From contig CAWJEE010000027.1 of the NCBI GenBank assembly GCA_963841815.1, forward strand, positions 186,001 through 250,000: 64,000 nt of DNA, in the 5' to 3' direction. This document shows, piece by piece, positions 11,041 through 19,290 of the stretch. Numbering within the stretch: the first letter of the stretch is position 1; each line of letters starts with the position of its first letter. Origin of the DNA: JAOUJD01 sp963841815. GTDB taxonomy: Bacteria; Pseudomonadota; Gammaproteobacteria; Burkholderiales; Burkholderiaceae_F. The notes below the pieces were generated by a model. It was not told the DNA's origin and did not search any database. It saw only the letters and a list, made by a program, of their open reading frames with translations. The translations under genes were made by a program, and so were the position numbers.

Positions 11041-12363
11041 TCAGGGTATGCCAAGCTCACGCAAGTCGGCCACGAGGCGGTCGCGGCCGGCGACAAATCC
11101 GGGATCGCTTGCGGGCAGTCGCTGGATGATGTTCCCAGCGACGTAAGTCGGATTGCGCTTAAGGAATCCGTCGACCACAAGTTTTGCTTCCGCTTTCTGC
11201 CCCAGCTTCAACATGGCGGCCGCGTGAACAGGCGGCCATGGCAAGCCCGGATTGGATGCCTCGGCAGTCTGGCCCCGGTCACGTGCCTGCTCGAACTGTT
11301 CGAGCACAAAGTGTGCAAGTGCGAGGCGGTATTGCCATTCGGCACGATAGGTGTCCCGCGGGCTGAGCCGCAACGCCAGTTCCAACTGGGGAATTCCTTC
11401 CTCGGCTCGCCCATTGAAAACCAGCGCCATACCGTAGCCACCGATTGCACTCGGATTCCGATGGCGCTTCGCCCACGCTTCGGACAGTCGCAACATCGCA
11501 GGGAAGTCCTTCTTCAAGTACGACTGGATGACTTTGGCCTGAAAGCCGAAGAATCCGTCTGGGTCGAGCCGATCCAGCTGCACTGCCGCTTCATCGATGC
11601 GCCGGATTGCCGCGGCGCGGTCCGGTAGCCACCCATTGAGGACGCCGCTCAAATTCATGAAGACCAACCCACCCCAGGCGCGCGCCGAGTTGGGGCTTTT
11701 GGCCACTGCCTGCTCAAGGAGCGCAAGGGCCTCGAGCAAGTTCTCGCGGTTGAATCCGCGGAACCATAGCCCGTAAGCACGCATCGCCAGGTCGTCAGCG
11801 GACACCTCGGCGGGCGAAAGCGCGGCAGAGCGATCACCCGCCGACCGTTGCACCTCGATCGACAAACTGCGTCCCAGCCCGACGACGAACTCATCGAGCG
11901 CCCGACTGAGTTGAGCGCGTTCGACTGTGAACTTCTCGGCCCAGCGCTGCCGACCGCTGTCGCCGTCGACCAGCGCCAGGTCGAGGCGGACAGCCGAGCC
12001 CTCCCTACGCACTTTGCCGCGAACCACGTAGCGCACCTTCAGCTCACGCGCTACTTCGCGCGGGTCGGCGTTCTTGCCTTTGTACGAATTTGCCGTATCA
12101 CGCGCGATCACAAAACTGCCCGGCAGTGTCGCCACTTCGCGCACCAAGTCGTCGAGCAACGCGTCGGCAAACCACTCGATGTCGGTAGCGTCACCTTCGA
12201 TGGTCAACGGCAACACCACGATCGAAAGCGGTTCAACCTGTCCCGGAGGATGCTTCGTCGGTTGCGTTGCGCGCTCGTGCTTGTCGAACGTCAGTTCGTA
12301 CGCGTGCCACCACCCGATCATGCCGCCGACAAAATGTCCCACTGCAGCGATCGTCCCGACCAC
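11041..12363 (-). CDS. membrane-anchored TolB_N-like/TPR protein
   Basis: Reads without interruption for 440 codons from GTG 12363. It opens with one membrane segment (VGTIAAVGHFVGGMIGWWHA, residues 2-21). Then comes the FlgO/TolB N-terminal-like domain common in large cyclase and CadC-like regulators: LSIVVLPLTIEGDATDIEWF, ADALLDDLVREVATLPGSFVIA and VARELKVRYVVRGKVRREGS. The C-terminal half (about 170-430) is made of TPR-like repeats, for example LLEALALLEQAVAKSPNSAR and AEEGIPQLELALRLSPRD. In relatives this module follows a nucleotide cyclase or DNA-binding domain, which is absent here. Reading back in frame there are 22 further codons and then a TAG (12427-12429), preceded by a 106-codon open frame in the same phase. 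The real gene could therefore start earlier or be disrupted. A sensory or scaffold role is inference. Confidence 0.72.
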   Translation of the reverse strand: MVGTIAAVGHFVGGMIGWWHAYELTFDKHERATQPTKHPPGQVEPLSIVVLPLTIEGDATDIEWFADALLDDLVREVATLPGSFVIARDTANSYKGKNADPREVARELKVRYVVRGKVRREGSAVRLDLALVDGDSGRQRWAEKFTVERAQLSRALDEFVVGLGRSLSIEVQRSAGDRSAALSPAEVSADDLAMRAYGLWFRGFNRENLLEALALLEQAVAKSPNSARAWGGLVFMNLSGVLNGWLPDRAAAIRRIDEAAVQLDRLDPDGFFGFQAKVIQSYLKKDFPAMLRLSEAWAKRHRNPSAIGGYGMALVFNGRAEEGIPQLELALRLSPRDTYRAEWQYRLALAHFVLEQFEQARDRGQTAEASNPGLPWPPVHAAAMLKLGQKAEAKLVVDGFLKRNPTYVAGNIIQRLPASDPGFVAGRDRLVADLRELGIP

Positions 12364-12426
12364 CAGGGTAACCAGGGCAATCTGGCGAGCGAAGCGCGAG
12401 TGCAGTTTTGACCAAAGACGGCGCCA

Positions 12427-12747
12427 CTATGGCTCAGTGGGATTGACTTGCACATCAACGCGCGACTTAGCATCCGCGCGTGCCCTTGGGCGATCTCCCC
12501 GTGGATCGCTTTTTGACGGATCAGAAGCCATTCCAGTTGAACTCGGCGAGTGAGTTGCCAGGTACGTTTTAGCACTGCGGCCGTCGAGAACCATCCTCGC
12601 GGCGCACGATCCTCGTCGCTTCAGTGTCGACAGATAGCTGGCGATGTTCTCTCCATCGTCACCCTTGGCCGCCCCGATCTCTGAAGGCGGGTGCTGGCGA
12701 CGCCCTGCGTTGAAGTCATCCATCTGCTGGCTCAAGTAACTCGGCAA
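12427..12747 (-). CDS. unidentified open frame in phase with the downstream TPR gene, ending in TAG
   Basis: Frame of about 106 codons from TTG 12747, or about 98 from ATG 12723 (MDDFNAGRRQHPPSEIG). It lies just downstream of the antitoxin gene and ends at TAG 12427-12429. The first half (AAKGDDGENIASYLSTLKRR) looks protein-like; the second half is polar and low-complexity. No family is recognised. The same reading phase continues past the TAG as WRRLWSKLHSRFARQ and into the TPR gene's membrane segment. It may therefore be the N-terminus of that gene interrupted by a nonsense codon or base error. The alternative is chance coding. The region 12364-12769 otherwise holds no gene I can support. 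Confidence 0.3.
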   Translation of the reverse strand: MPSYLSQQMDDFNAGRRQHPPSEIGAAKGDDGENIASYLSTLKRRGSCAARMVLDGRSAKTYLATHSPSSTGMASDPSKSDPRGDRPRARADAKSRVDVQVNPTEP

Positions 12748-12769
12748 CTGACCGGCAAGACGAGGACCA

Positions 12770-13087
12770 TCACGCTGCTTCAGCGTGGAGCTTCACGCCA
12801 AGCGCCTTCGCGACCTTCAGTACGGTGGCGAAGCTGGGGTTACCCTCGGCGCTGAGGGCACGATAGAGGCTCTCACGACTAAGTCCGGCATCCTTGGCAA
12901 CCTGCGTCATTCCTTTGGCACGGGCAATGTTCCCGAGTGCCCCCGCGATGCCGGCTGCGTCGTCTGGGGCTTCCTCGAGCCAGACATCAAGATAAGCAGC
13001 CATCTCTTCCGGCGTGCGCAAGTGCTCGGCAACATCGTACGGAGTCGTCTTTGTCTTGTTTGCCTTCTTGGCTACGGCCTTGGGCAT
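12770..13087 (-). CDS. higA: HigA-type Xre-family antitoxin
   Basis: Intact, 105 codons. It matches the putative addiction-module antidote family: a lysine-rich start, the block TPYDVAEHLRTPEEMAAYLD, then a helix-turn-helix in GMTQVAKDAGLSRESLYRAL followed by the family end NPSFATVLKVAKALGVKL. It would neutralise the toxin encoded directly upstream and autorepress the pair through its HTH, as is known for HigA. The toxin stop and antitoxin ATG are 6 bases apart, in the toxin-first order of higBA loci. Both genes lack the frameshifts that affect many neighbours. The chromosomal setting inside an accessory-looking block fits a mobile or stabilising module. Confidence 0.86.
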   Translation of the reverse strand: MPKAVAKKANKTKTTPYDVAEHLRTPEEMAAYLDVWLEEAPDDAAGIAGALGNIARAKGMTQVAKDAGLSRESLYRALSAEGNPSFATVLKVAKALGVKLHAEAA

Positions 13088-13093
13088 GTCTGT

Positions 13094-13387
13094 CTACTCC
13101 TGAAAATTCTTCGCCAACAATATCGCCTTGGAAATGTCTCTCTGCTGCGTTGACTTGTCGCCGCCTGCCAGCAACAGCAACAGCCGCGTCCCGCGCTGCG
13201 TGTAGTACACGCGGTAGCCGGGGCCGAAGTCGATCTTCATTTCCGATACACCGTCCGTCAGCTTCCTGTGTTCCCCGGGATTGCCCTGAATCAGGCGATC
13301 AACCCGCACCAGGATCCGCGCTCGGCCCGCCCGATCCCTCAATGCGTCAAGCCACTCGCGGTACTCCTCGGTCTTCTCAACGCGCAT
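13094..13387 (-). CDS. higB: HigB/RelE-family toxin (Gp49-like)
   Basis: Intact, 97 codons from ATG 13387. The pattern EYREWLDALRDRAGRARILV, RLIQGNPGEHRKLTDGVSEM, KIDFGPGYRVYYTQRGTRLL and GGDKSTQQRDISKAILLAK is that of phage-derived Gp49/HigB-like proteins, RelE-fold mRNA interferases that act on ribosomes. It precedes its antitoxin by 6 bases on the same strand. Toxic activity is inferred from the family; the basic and Tyr residues expected of RelE-fold nucleases (GPGYRVYY) are present. Promoter elements would lie in the gene-free stretch above 13388; no clear sigma-70 boxes were found there. Confidence 0.86.
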   Translation of the reverse strand: MRVEKTEEYREWLDALRDRAGRARILVRVDRLIQGNPGEHRKLTDGVSEMKIDFGPGYRVYYTQRGTRLLLLLAGGDKSTQQRDISKAILLAKNFQE

Positions 13388-13765
13388 GCGCGAAGTGTAG
13401 CCGCTAGGCTACTCTCGTCAAGCGTGTCAGTTGGGCGGGCAAGGCAATGCCAGACGGCAACGGATCGGGCCCGGTCGCTTCCGGGCCGCTCGATACGGCC
13501 CGCGACAACTTCCCGCAAACAAGACCGCCATCGGGTCGATTGCAGGGTGGCATCTGAAGGCAGGTTTTGGCCGCGTAGTGACCTTCACTCGACGGACGCT
13601 TCGCGACCCGTTGCGGTCCCCGCGTCGTGCGCAAAGCGGTCGCTCGGCCGGCGCCCCGAAGCGGACGCTCAACGTTCGCTATGAGCCTCCGCAGAGGAGC
13701 TAAGCGCGAGGCGGCGGAAGTGGAGCCCACGCAGTGGCTGGCGCACCAACCTGAAGCGGTTGAAG
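13388..13765. other. gene-free spacer with one copy of a diverged intergenic repeat
   Basis: No gene can be supported. Long open frames cross it only because stops are rare in GC-rich DNA. Between about 13548 and 13630 it holds a stretch that resembles 15545-15625 in the same orientation. Shared elements are a GGCCG start, GACC followed by a TTCA-like run, the core CGCTTCGCGACCC (13588-13600 here), and a downstream AGCGG(T/A)C. The rest, including a GC-rich run around 13440-13520, shows no other structure I can name. Confidence 0.5.
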
Positions 13766-14474
13766 TCAGCGGCTCGGCGCGACGGGTGCGTAGCGCCACC
13801 AAACGCCGCCAACCCACGCCGCGTGAGCTGCCGATCAAGCTCTTCTCAATGCCAACCCGGAACGTCCGATAGCTGACGATCAGAGAGCCATCCGAACCCT
13901 TGGTCAGGAACACGATGCCAACGTCTCTTTCGTTAAACGAATAGGGCACGGCGAAGCTCGGTCGCCGGGACCCATCGATCCCCAGTGCGGCATCCTGTTC
14001 CAGTTTCTGGCAGTGATACATGGCGTCGGCCCCCTCGATGGTGCCGCCCCACCAATGTTTCCGCTTGAATCTAAGGTCGGCAACGCCCCCCGCGTCGTCG
14101 CGGAAGCGAACGGACAGCCAGTCCCCGTCTGACGTGAGCGTGGCCCTTGTCGCACCAGGCAGCGCTGGCCAGGGCTTATCTCTTCTATACACGTCACTGA
14201 GGCCGCCGGGCCCGAGTATCTCGTTCAACGTTGGAGAAGTGGACAAGCTTGCGGGGTAAGAGTCAGTCGGGCGGGTGTCATACGTGCCTGACAAATCCGG
14301 ACAGCCGTTCGCGAGAATGGCCGGCGCACTCCCGCACCAGCCCTCCGGGGGGTAATCAACGCGATCGAAGACGGCGCAGCCGGCAAGCACGAATGTTGCG
14401 AGAGCCAGCAGTGCAACGAGCCAAGTTCGGTGAGCGGAAGACAATTGCGGGGCCTTACGCGTTAACGGGCGCAC
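13766..14474 (-). CDS. hypothetical lipoprotein, paralogue of the next gene, one frameshift
   Basis: Probable start GTG 14474 (RPLTRKAPQLSSAHRTWLV), giving a basic N-terminus, a hydrophobic helix and lipobox VLAGC (mature Cys about residue 33). The mature part begins AVFDRVDYPPEGWCGSAPAI and contains CPDLSGTYDTRPTDSYP, a DGDWLSVRFRDDAGG strand and FLTKGSDGSLIVSYRTF. One extra base near 13800 shifts the frame; the alternate frame gives the compact end GVWWRYAPVAPSR and a stop at 13766-13768. This matches the neighbour's ending FWIRFPPAAP. The two genes share layout (lipobox, CP(D/N)-GxY block, TxxxDGSL strand, aromatic end) and appear to be a diverged tandem duplication. No known family. An outer-membrane or periplasmic role is inferred only from the signal. 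Confidence 0.65.
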
Positions 14475-14711
14475 CCGTCCGTTGTTCGCGCCTGCACCGT
14501 ACACCCCACCCGGCAAGCCATTGCGCGAGCGTGGCCTGAAGAGACGCGGTACTTGGCGCCGTTCACGTGTTCTGTTTTCGTTGATCAAGAGCCGATCTCC
14601 ATTCACCGTCTCATTGCTTTGCCGCGATCCTTGCTGCGCTCTCCAATACCGGCTAGTTGCCCTGAGCGTCCTTCCTGATCTGCTCGCGTTCGCCGTCCTC
14701 ACCTGCTGACC

Positions 14712-15344
14712 TTACGGCGCGGCCGGCGGGAATCTGATCCAGAACTGCTCGGAATAGCCCACAGGCACGACCCCGATGAGAGCTCCCCAGCCCTTGTCGA
14801 ACTGAAGCAGTAGTGACCCGTCAGTTCGCTTCGTGAAGCGCACGCTGTCCCCTGAGCCCCAAACTACGCCGGCACCGAATCCGCCCACGCCGCCGATGGA
14901 CGATCGCATCAAGTGCGAGAAGGACAGCCGGCGCTGAAAGTCGGGCACGTTCAACAGGCAACTGAAGGTGCGAGGTCGGCTCGTGTCCCACCCGGTCAAG
15001 CCGTGGGACTCGATCTCCCCGCTCTTGAAGACAACGGTCTCGACAGGCGCGCCAGACCTGGAGACCATCACCGATATCGTGTCCGGCGACTGGTCGATGA
15101 GCACGCGGTCGCCATCCTGCAGGCCGAGGACCTGGGTCAGCGTCAGAGGCTTCGCCTCCGGCGGGTGATGGACGCCGACGTTGTTGTAAGCGCCGACGAT
15201 GTTCGGGCACTTCCCGATCTGTCCGCCCACGTCCGCAGGCCAGTCGCCTGGATAGCTTCCGACAATCGCGCAGCCACCGAGCACAGCCAGAATGGCCAGC
15301 AGAACCTTGGCGACGCACCCGCAACAAGTCGAAGCGGATTCCAT
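14712..15344 (-). CDS. hypothetical lipoprotein, intact paralogue
   Basis: Intact, 210 codons. The N-terminus is MESASTCCGCVAKVLLAILA then VLGGCAIVG, with lipobox LGGC (mature Cys near residue 25). The domain has CPNIVGAYNNVGVHHPPE, a SPDTISVMVSRSGAPVETVV strand pair, a central Gly-rich segment GGVGGFGAGVVWGSGDS and RFTKRTDGSLLLQFDKGWGA, ending FWIRFPPAAP. It resembles the gene at 13766-14474 in block order, which argues that both are real although neither matches a family I know. It is separated from that paralogue by 237 bases and from the CIA30-like gene upstream by 485 bases, long gaps for same-strand genes. The extra Cys cluster CCGC before the lipobox is unusual. Confidence 0.72.
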   Translation of the reverse strand: MESASTCCGCVAKVLLAILAVLGGCAIVGSYPGDWPADVGGQIGKCPNIVGAYNNVGVHHPPEAKPLTLTQVLGLQDGDRVLIDQSPDTISVMVSRSGAPVETVVFKSGEIESHGLTGWDTSRPRTFSCLLNVPDFQRRLSFSHLMRSSIGGVGGFGAGVVWGSGDSVRFTKRTDGSLLLQFDKGWGALIGVVPVGYSEQFWIRFPPAAP

Positions 15345-15829
15345 GGTTCAAAGCTAGTGTGGCGGCAGCCGGTGGTCCTGCCGCACGTCAAGCGAACGCA
15401 CGCGCGCCCGCTGTATCGCACCAACCGCCGACCTCTGTGGATGCCGTGGTTCTTACCAAAATGAAGACCGAGGCTCCATCGGTTCCCATCGTGCGGGTTA
15501 TGTTCGCAAGTCCGCTCGCAAGCGAAACCCGCGGCCGAGGCGAACGGCCGCAGTTGGCCGAACAGCGACCATTCAATGGGCGCTTCGCGACCCTTGCCGT
15601 CTTCGGTGGCGGCGTGCCTCTCTGAGAGCGGACAATTGCACAGCGGGCGGCGGCCCAGCCAGCCCACGGCGGGAGGCTCGCGGTTGAGCCGCAGACGGTG
15701 CGGTGAGGAGTCCGTTCGACTCTTGAGTCAAGGCGTGGGCGGTGTGGTGGACGTTGCGGCAGAGGTGTTGGTTGGCGAGCGCCGCGATGCGCTCCTGAAG
15801 GATTGATCGCAGCCGAAGGTACCGGCGGG
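15345..15829. other. gene-free spacer with a second copy of the diverged repeat
   Basis: 485 bases without a supportable gene on either strand. From about 15545 to 15625 it carries a stretch resembling 13548-13630: GGCCG, GCGACCATTCA, the core GCGCTTCGCGACCC (15581-15594) and GAGAGCGGAC. The copies are the same way round and about 1.99 kb apart. The remainder (for example 15630-15800) shows no recognisable RNA gene, promoter or mobile element. Confidence 0.5.
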
Positions 15830-16327
15830 TCATTCCAGCGCGATGGAACGCAGTGCCAGTGCAAACGCCCCCGCCTGACGATCGCCAATCACGAGGCCCA
15901 ACTGGCGCAGGCTCTCCGGCCGAACTGCGGACCCGCCCTCGACCGGGCGACCGCGCCAGGTCGGCTTGAATGACGCCAGTGGCAAATGCAGCACGGTCCA
16001 TTCACCCGGCACCGGCGCGAACGGAACCTGGTATGTCACGCCGTCGAAACTGTCGTCTGTGCGCAGACTGAGCTTGTAGCGCCTGCCGTCGCCAAGCACC
16101 TCAATGCGACAGGCCACCGCCTGCTCGTCACCCAACGGAAGCGGGCATGAACGAACGGACGCGAAACCACCCCCGTCCGCCAGCGAGACCTCACCCTCGA
16201 ACACCGCATGGCCAGCAGGATCGTGGCGCAGGCGGCTCGCGGAGCGGCCACCCATTACCCGGTCGTCTATCGGCGAGAAATCGGCCACCGCCGCGGAAGT
16301 GTCAAAGCGGAACAGTTCTCGGGGCAT
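15830..16327 (-). CDS. CIA30-family (NADH:ubiquinone oxidoreductase intermediate-associated-like) protein
   Basis: Intact, about 165 residues from ATG 16327 (GTG 16342 would add five). The CIA30 pattern is clear: FDTSAAVADFSPIDDRVMGG near the start, GGGFASVRSCPLPLG, GDGRRYKLSLRTDDSFDGVT, YQVPFAPVPGEWTVLHLPLA, and the end LRQLGLVIGDRQAGAFAL. In eukaryotes CIA30 assists complex I assembly. Bacterial members are soluble beta-sandwich proteins of unclear job, so no function is claimed. It stands alone at the right end of the minus-strand block; its 5' side faces the spacer with the repeated GTTCCGAAC sites. Confidence 0.8.
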   Translation of the reverse strand: MPRELFRFDTSAAVADFSPIDDRVMGGRSASRLRHDPAGHAVFEGEVSLADGGGFASVRSCPLPLGDEQAVACRIEVLGDGRRYKLSLRTDDSFDGVTYQVPFAPVPGEWTVLHLPLASFKPTWRGRPVEGGSAVRPESLRQLGLVIGDRQAGAFALALRSIALE

Positions 16328-16500
16328 GACCGCATTGTCCACGGAGAACGGAGTTGAGCCGATGCCCCCTCCGACTGCGGGTTGGAAAAGGACCTGTCTG
16401 CCTTCGGGTCAATCCTGCAAGCCAAGCTACTGTCCGAAGCTGGCCGGAACCGGTCCTCATTCCAGCAACAGAGAACCAGGCCGCCCGGCCGGGCCGCCCT

Positions 16501-16574
16501 GTTCCGAACATAGTTCGTCAAGCTAGCGCCGGAAGTTCCGAACCAAAGTTGCGAGTTCCGAACTTGTATGTTCC
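16501..16574. repeat. cluster of three GTTCCGAAC near-palindromes
   Basis: GTTCCGAAC occurs at 16501-16509, 16535-16543 and 16555-16563, with a further half-site GTTCC at 16570-16574. Each is an inverted repeat GTTC-C-GAAC. Start-to-start spacings are 34 and 20 bases. The cluster lies 40-100 bases before the FtsX-type permease ATG (16603) and could be operators for it or for the divergent CIA30-like gene, or part of a junction repeat. The reverse complement GTTCGGAAC occurs at 9044-9052 and a near match at 9148-9155, at the other edge of the minus-strand block. Confidence 0.5.
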
Positions 16575-16602
16575 ACACCAAGCGGCCCGCTAGACTGCCT
16601 TC

Positions 16603-19153
16603 ATGTGGTGGCTCTCCTGGCACGTCCTCGCCGGCTACGCGCGGCAGCACCGCCTGCGGACGCTGGTGCAGGTCCTGGCCATCGCCGTGGGCGTTGCGCT
16701 CGGCTATGCGGTCCACCTGATCAACACGTCGGCGCTGAGCGAGTTCTCGTCGGCGGTGCGTGCCGTCACGGGGCAGGCCGACGCGTCCATCACCGCCACG
16801 CGCGACGGGTTCGACGAACAAGTGTTCGCGCGGGTCGTCGCGCATCCTGCCGTCGAGCTGGCCAGCCCCGTGCTGGAGCTCGACGTACCGGTGCTCGGTT
16901 TCGACGAGACGCGCGCGCCCGTGCTGCCGGTCGTCGGCCTCGACATCTTCCGCGCCGCCGCCCTGTCGCAGGCGCTGATGCCGGTGCCGGGCGACAACGC
17001 GCCGCGCTTCGCGGTCCTCGGCGACGGTGTCTTCCTGTCGCCGGCCGCGCTCGACCGGTTCAAGGTCCGCGTAGGCGGCGAACTGCGCGTGCTCGCCGGG
17101 ACGCGCGAAGCGAGGCTGCCGATCGTCGGCACCCTGCCCGGCGCGCACGCCGGGCAGGTGATCGGCGTGATGGACCTCGGTCACGCGCAGTGGCGGCTCG
17201 ACCGGCTCGGCAAGCTGACGCGCATCGACGTGAAGCTCGCCGCGGGAACGACCGTCGACAGCCTGTCGCGGGCGCTGCAACTGCCGCCGGGCGTGGCGAT
17301 CGCCAGCGCCGATGCCGAGACGACGCGCGTGTCGAACGTGTCGCGCGCCTATCGCGTCAACCTCAATGTGCTGGCGCTGGTGGCGCTGTTCACCGGCGCC
17401 TTCCTCGTGTTCTCGCTGCAGGCGCAGGCGGTGGTCGCGCGCCGCACCGAGCTGGCGTTCCTGCGCATCAGCGGCGTGACGGCGGCGAGCTGCAGCGTCT
17501 GCTCGTCGTCGAGGCGATCGTCGCCGGCGTGATCGGCAGCCTGCTCGGCCTGGCGCTCGGGATCGCGCTCGCGGCAGCCTGACGCTGGCGGCACTCGGCG
17601 GCGACCTCGGCAGCGGATTCTTTGCCGGCGCGCAGGCGCGGCTGGCCAGTCAGCCCGGACTGGACCGTCTCGCTCTTCTTCGTGCTCGGCGTCGGCGCCG
17701 TCGATCGCCGGCGGCTGGGTGCCGGCACGCGAAGCCGCGCGCGTCGAGCCGGCGCTCGCACTGAAGGCCGGCTCGGAACTCGATGCGCTGAAGCCGCTCG
17801 GCGGCGCGCTGTGGCCGGCGTGCGCGCTGCTCGCACTCGGCGCTGGTGCTGCGTCTGCTGCCACCGGTCGCCGGGCTACCGATCTTCGGCTACCTCGTCG
17901 ATCGCGCTGCTGCTGATCGGCGCGATCATGCTGCAGCCGCGCCTCGCGCACGACGCTGTTCGAGCGCCTCGGCCGCGCCAGCCGTCGCTCCGCGCCATGC
18001 TCGCCGATGGCTCGGCGCGACGACGCGCCTCGCGCAGGCACCGTCGGGCGCGGCGATCGGCCTGGCCGGCATCGTCGCCAGCTTTGCGCTGATGGTGGCG
18101 ATGGCCACGATGGTGACGAGCTTTCGCCAGTCGCTCGATGTCTGGCTCGGCCAGGTGCTGCCGGCCGACCTCTATGTGCGCGCCGGCAGCCGCGGCGAGT
18201 CGATGACCACGCCTACTTCTCGGATCGCGACCGCGCGCTGCTCGCCACGGCGCCCGGCGTGCAGCGCGCCGAGTTCTCGCGCTTCGCGCGCGTCGCGATC
18301 GATCCAAAGCGGGCACCGGTGACGCTGTCGATCCGTCCACTTCGAGTCCGGATCGCCCGGCGCTGCCGCTGATCGGCCGCGCGATCGACTGGAGCGCCGG
18401 ACGATCTGCCGCCCGCCTGGATCAGCGAAGCACTGGGCGAGCTGTACGGCATCGAGGTCGGGAGCAGATCGGGATCCCGCTTGCGGGCAGCGACGCACGC
18501 CGTTCAAGGTCATCGGCGTCTGGCGCGACTATGCGCGCCAGACCGGCGCGATCGCGCTGCGCGATGTCGACTACCAGCGCATCACCGGCGACACGACCCG
18601 CACGGACGCCGCGCTGTGGCTGACGCCGGGAGTACGCGCCAACGACGTGATCGAGGCCGTGCGCGACCGGCTCGACGTCGGCGCGCAGGCCGAGTTCCTG
18701 CAGCCGGGCGAGATCCGCCGACTGAGCCTGGACATCTTCGACCGCAGCTTCGCCGTGACCTACCTGCTCGAAGTCGCTGCGATCGTCATCGGGCTGATCG
18801 GCATCGCAGCGACGTTCTCGGCCCAGGCGCTCGCGCGCACCAAGGAGTTCGGCATGCTGCGCCATCTCGGCGTCACGCGCGGTCAGATCCTCGGCCAGTT
18901 CGCGATCGAAGGGCTGCTGGTGACGCTGCTCGGCATCATCAGTGGCCTCGCCATCGGCTTTGCGGTTGCGCTGGTCCTGATCCATGTCGTCAACCCGCAG
19001 TCGTTCCACTGGACGATGGAACTGCATGTCCCGGCTGGCCTGATCGCGGGTCTGGTGGCCGCACTGCTGGCGACCGCCGCATTGACAGCGCTGCTGGCCG
19101 GCCGCCGCGCAGCCTCGGTCGATGCAGTGCGCGCAGTCAGCGAGGATTGGTAG
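16603..19153 (+). CDS. FtsX-like ABC transporter permease (MacB/YbbP type), frameshifted
   Basis: About 850 residues when rejoined, the size of double-FtsX permeases such as YbbP. It begins MWWLSWHVLAGYARQHRLRT and a first membrane helix VLAIAVGVALGYAVHLIN, then a large periplasmic domain (about 17-240), a helix LALVALFTGAFLVFSLQAQ and a second set near GIVASFALMVAMATMVTSF. The end carries the FtsX block VTYLLEVAAIVIGLIGIAAT, ALARTKEFGMLRHLGVTRGQ and helix LIAGLVAALLATAALTALLA. The first 870 bases and last 510 are in clean frames; several frame changes lie between about 17480 and 18640. A TAGACT -10-like box (16591-16596) lies close to the ATG, which would make the leader very short. Its expected ATPase is at 5708-6380. 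Downstream AttH-like and MAPEG genes follow on the same strand. Confidence 0.85.
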
Positions 19154-19290
19154 GCTCGAACTGCAATGTACGCGCCGCATGCGGCGCACGTGCATTGCGT
19201 CGCTGGAAGTGCGCACGAAGCTTGGGAGCGGCCCGGCGCTTCGTGCGTTTAAGGGCAGTAAGGCGCGCAGCGGTGCGCAGGACGGTTCGG

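Noticed and set aside
13424..13440. GTTGGGC as an integron attC core site
   Set aside because: No paired inverse core with the expected folding was found at 60-140 bases, and there is no integrase; one seven-base match is expected by chance.
13404..14702. A single 432-codon lipoprotein across the spacer
   Set aside because: Sequence after about 13800 is Arg/Pro-rich nonsense crossing the intergenic repeat; a frame change gives a natural end at 13766 that matches the paralogue.
16501..16520. LexA (SOS) box
   Set aside because: The spacing between GTTC half-sites (8 and 11 bases) does not match the GTTC-N7-GTTC or CTGT-N8-ACAG patterns.
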